Of a stretch of DNA of 24,840 bases, positions 23,098 through 24,840 are shown piece by piece; position 1 is the stretch's first letter, and each line of letters begins with the position of its first letter. The stretch is from a virus. Both the position numbers and the translations under genes were made by a program. Below the pieces are notes generated by a model. That model was given only the letters and a program-made list of their open reading frames with translations, did no database searches and was not told the DNA's origin. The stretch covers positions 1-24,840 of IMG/VR virus record IMGVR_UViG_3300048918_000077, one strand, 5' to 3'.

Positions 23098-23177
23098 TTG
23101 CGGAAGACCTTGGCGAGCTTTTTCAAGCCTTCATATGTAAGCAGCAGAGCAACGCCAATTATAGCACCAGTTAACAC
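23094..23177 (-). CDS. 27-aa single-helix membrane peptide
   Basis: From GTG 23177 the minus strand encodes VLTGAIIGVALLLTYEGLKK followed by LAKVFRK. This is one transmembrane helix with a strongly basic amphipathic tail. GGAG at 23186-23189, eight bases upstream, supports this start. The frame remains open upstream to ATG 23282, but there is no better ribosome binding site there. The stop overlaps the next start as ATGA, so the two would be translationally coupled. Peptides of this shape include small holins, antiholins and membrane-depolarising toxins. I cannot tell these apart from sequence alone. Confidence 0.45.
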   Translation of the reverse strand: MLTGAIIGVALLLTYEGLKKLAKVFRK

Positions 23178-23271
23178 GGCACTTTCTCCATGGGGATGTG
23201 CTGTGAAGAAAGTAAGTCCTCTCGGCCATTCTTGCAATGACCGAAGTATGGTTAAGTGGGAGTGAAGTAAG
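23178..23271. other. divergent intergenic region
   Basis: Ninety-four bases between the minus-strand mini genes and the plus-strand fibre gene. It must hold the minus-strand promoter unless transcription starts within the fibre gene. I found no convincing -35/-10 pair on either strand. GGGAG at 23258-23262 is the probable ribosome binding site for the fibre start. Confidence 0.4.
23186..23189 (-). promoter_or_regulatory. ribosome binding site for the 27-aa membrane peptide
   Basis: The minus strand reads GGAG here, eight bases before GTG 23177. It decides the short start over longer options in the same frame. Confidence 0.4.
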
Positions 23272-24840
23272 ATGCCATTCAACGGAAGTGGGGTGTTCGT
23301 TCGCGTCTACAACTGGGCAACCGATCGCGCCAATGCGATTCCGGTCAGCGCTGATCGCGTTGATGCGGAAGATAACGGCTTTGCGGCCGGCCTTAGCGAC
23401 ACAATCTGTCGTGACGGGCAATCGACGATCACCAACGATATTCCGTTCGCTAACCATAAGATCACCGGCCTCGGGAGCGCCACGACGCGCACGGATGCAG
23501 CCAATTACGGCCAGGTGCAGGATAGCGCAGCACAATGGTCAGGCGTGACGGCGGGAACGGCAAATGCGATCACCATCAGCCCAACGCCAGCGATCACGGC
23601 CTATGCTGCCGGCCAGACATTCCGGTTTACAGCGACTGCGGCAAATACCGATGCCGCAACGATCGCTGTTTCCGGGTTGTCCGCGAAAAGCCTCGAAAGC
23701 AGTGGTAACCCCCTGGCGGCCAATGCGATCGTCAGTGGTGCAACATATGAGGTTACTTATGACGGTACTGCTTTCCAGCTAATTGGGGCTATCTCGCAGA
23801 CGGACCCGACCTTCTTTAATTCTCTAACAATTACGTCAACAAATGCGAGTTCCGACGCTTTCCCGATAATTGATATGTATCGAGATAGCGCAACGCCAGC
23901 GAGCGCCGACCTGCTCGGCGAGATGACCTGGAGCGGCCAGAACTCGACGCCCGCAAAAGTCACCTATTCTTTTGAATCGACACGGCTGGATGATCCCGCC
24001 GCAGGCAGCGAAGATGCGACACGGTTGTGGGGCGTTACGCGCGCCGGTTCATCTGCCGTCCGCATGGCGCTTGCCGATGGGTTGCTTGTTGGTGCCGCCA
24101 CTGGCGGTGATAAAGGCGCCGGGACGGTGAATGCCGCGGGTCTCTATGTCAACGGCAACCAGATCTCTCAGGCTCCCTACATCACCGGTCTGTTGCCCAC
24201 GGCGATCAGCGGCACCAGCACGACAGCGGCAGTGACGATCTCGGCCGGTTCCTGCACCGATAGCACCGGCACGCAAGTCCTGACGGGCGCCGGCTTTAGC
24301 TGGGCTGTCAGCAACGGCAACGCGGCCAACGGCTATGACGGCGGCACGACGCTGCCCAATAGCTCCACAATCCATTTCTTCATCATGAACGGCACCAGTG
24401 GCACAGCAAGCTTTGCCAGCACATCGCTGACGCCGACACTGCCCACGGGTTACACGTTCTATCGACGCATGTTCTCGGTCCCGACGAATGCAAGCGGCGT
24501 GCTGCTGCTGAAGTCCGCTATCGAAAGCTACGGCGGCAGCATCATTTGTTACCTGACGGCCCAGATTTTAGATCTCAACTTGACGGCACCGACTGCCTCT
24601 CGATCCCTCAAAGCATTGACCGTTCCAACAGGGATCAAGGTTCAGCCGATTGGACGCGCCGGCCAGGTATCGAATAGCGCCATTTATTTGATCTTCACCA
24701 GTCCAGACGAAGCAGACGTTGCCCCATCCACAGTCATGACGACGGTTCCGGGATACGATTCGCTGGGCAATACGACCCTTACTGGCAGCACGAACGGAAC
24801 AGTCATCTCGCCATTCTTGACCACGGATACATCAGGGCAG
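23272..24840 (+). CDS. second tail fibre protein, N-terminal 523 residues, truncated by window end
   Basis: ATG 23272 opens a frame that runs without a stop to the last base of the window. The N-terminus MPFNGSGVFVRVYNWATDRA then NAIPVSADRVDAEDNGFAAG, followed by DGQSTITNDIPFANHKITGL, is a virion-attachment domain shared by many podovirus tail fibres. Next come AITISPTPAITAYAAGQTFR and ATYEVTYDGTAFQLIGAI, a common fibre shaft module, and then serine/threonine/glycine-rich beta sequence up to the edge. It is expected to trimerise, attach to the tail by its N-terminus and bind the host by its missing C-terminus. GGGAG upstream supports the start. It has no evident relation in sequence to the fibre at 7948 beyond composition. 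Confidence 0.88.
   Translation, partial: MPFNGSGVFVRVYNWATDRANAIPVSADRVDAEDNGFAAGLSDTICRDGQSTITNDIPFANHKITGLGSATTRTDAANYGQVQDSAAQWSGVTAGTANAITISPTPAITAYAAGQTFRFTATAANTDAATIAVSGLSAKSLESSGNPLAANAIVSGATYEVTYDGTAFQLIGAISQTDPTFFNSLTITSTNASSDAFPIIDMYRDSATPASADLLGEMTWSGQNSTPAKVTYSFESTRLDDPAAGSEDATRLWGVTRAGSSAVRMALADGLLVGAATGGDKGAGTVNAAGLYVNGNQISQAPYITGLLPTAISGTSTTAAVTISAGSCTDSTGTQVLTGAGFSWAVSNGNAANGYDGGTTLPNSSTIHFFIMNGTSGTASFASTSLTPTLPTGYTFYRRMFSVPTNASGVLLLKSAIESYGGSIICYLTAQILDLNLTAPTASRSLKALTVPTGIKVQPIGRAGQVSNSAIYLIFTSPDEADVAPSTVMTTVPGYDSLGNTTLTGSTNGTVISPFLTTDTSGQ

Noticed and set aside
22924-23265. Plus-strand frame of 113 codons starting in an ATGA overlap with the ejection-protein gene
   Set aside because: It uses many disfavoured codons (ATA, GTA, AGA, CCA) and reads as low-quality protein, while the minus strand gives membrane proteins with preferred codons and a ribosome binding site.
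1-24840. CRISPR arrays, tRNA genes, insertion sequences, attachment sites
   Set aside because: Looked for by eye on both strands. No spaced direct repeats of CRISPR type, cloverleaf-like segments, transposase genes or integrase were recognised. A tRNA scan could not be run.

Overview
The window reads as a contiguous piece of a short-tailed (podovirus-type, P22-like gene order) phage or prophage, most likely infecting an alphaproteobacterium. The virion part runs small terminase candidate, large terminase, portal of about 800 residues, scaffold, capsid, adaptor, gp10-like tail closure protein and large ejection proteins. There is no tail tube, sheath or tape-measure gene. By eye the DNA is GC-rich with C/G-ending codons, and several proteins (the terL-adjacent replication genes, the FQxNAFQ protein, the portal and the fibre N-termini) resemble families I know from Rhizobiales-type phages. 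The host assignment is inference. No integrase, repressor or peptidoglycan hydrolase is visible, so lifestyle cannot be decided here.

Layout. (1) 1-166, minus strand: the start of a small membrane-anchored protein that runs off the left edge. (2) 123-3548, plus strand: a tightly packed early/replication operon, many of whose junctions are ATGA or TGATG overlaps. It holds two tiny membrane proteins, a putative DNA-binding protein, a RusA-type Holliday junction resolvase, a 54-aa protein, a helix-turn-helix protein, a winged-helix replication-initiator-like protein and a probable helicase-loader-like protein. The initiator-like gene carries a cluster of tandem repeats, palindromes and a 44-base purine tract that could be a replication origin. 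(3) 3578-14778: packaging and head genes (terS candidate, terL, small beta protein, portal, an unexpectedly placed 702-aa fibre, four uncharacterised proteins, scaffold, major capsid, decoration-like protein), closed by a UUCG-loop terminator at 14798-14821. (4) 14838-22927: neck, tail and ejection genes, with a GNAT acetyltransferase inserted between the gp10-like protein and the internal virion proteins. (5) 22921-23177, minus strand: two very small overlapping membrane protein genes, candidate holin/antiholin or another membrane effector. (6) 23272-24840, plus strand: the first 523 codons of a second, larger tail-fibre gene that runs off the right edge.

How it works together: the left operon would copy and recombine the phage DNA. 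Terminase and portal package it into a scaffolded capsid. The adaptor and gp10-like protein close the neck, the three proteins from 18254 to 22927 are probably loaded into the head and ejected on infection, and the two fibres contact the host. The least explained parts are the opposite-strand mini membrane genes, the divergent overlapping gene starts at the left edge, the repeat cluster inside the initiator gene, and the acetyltransferase in the virion operon.
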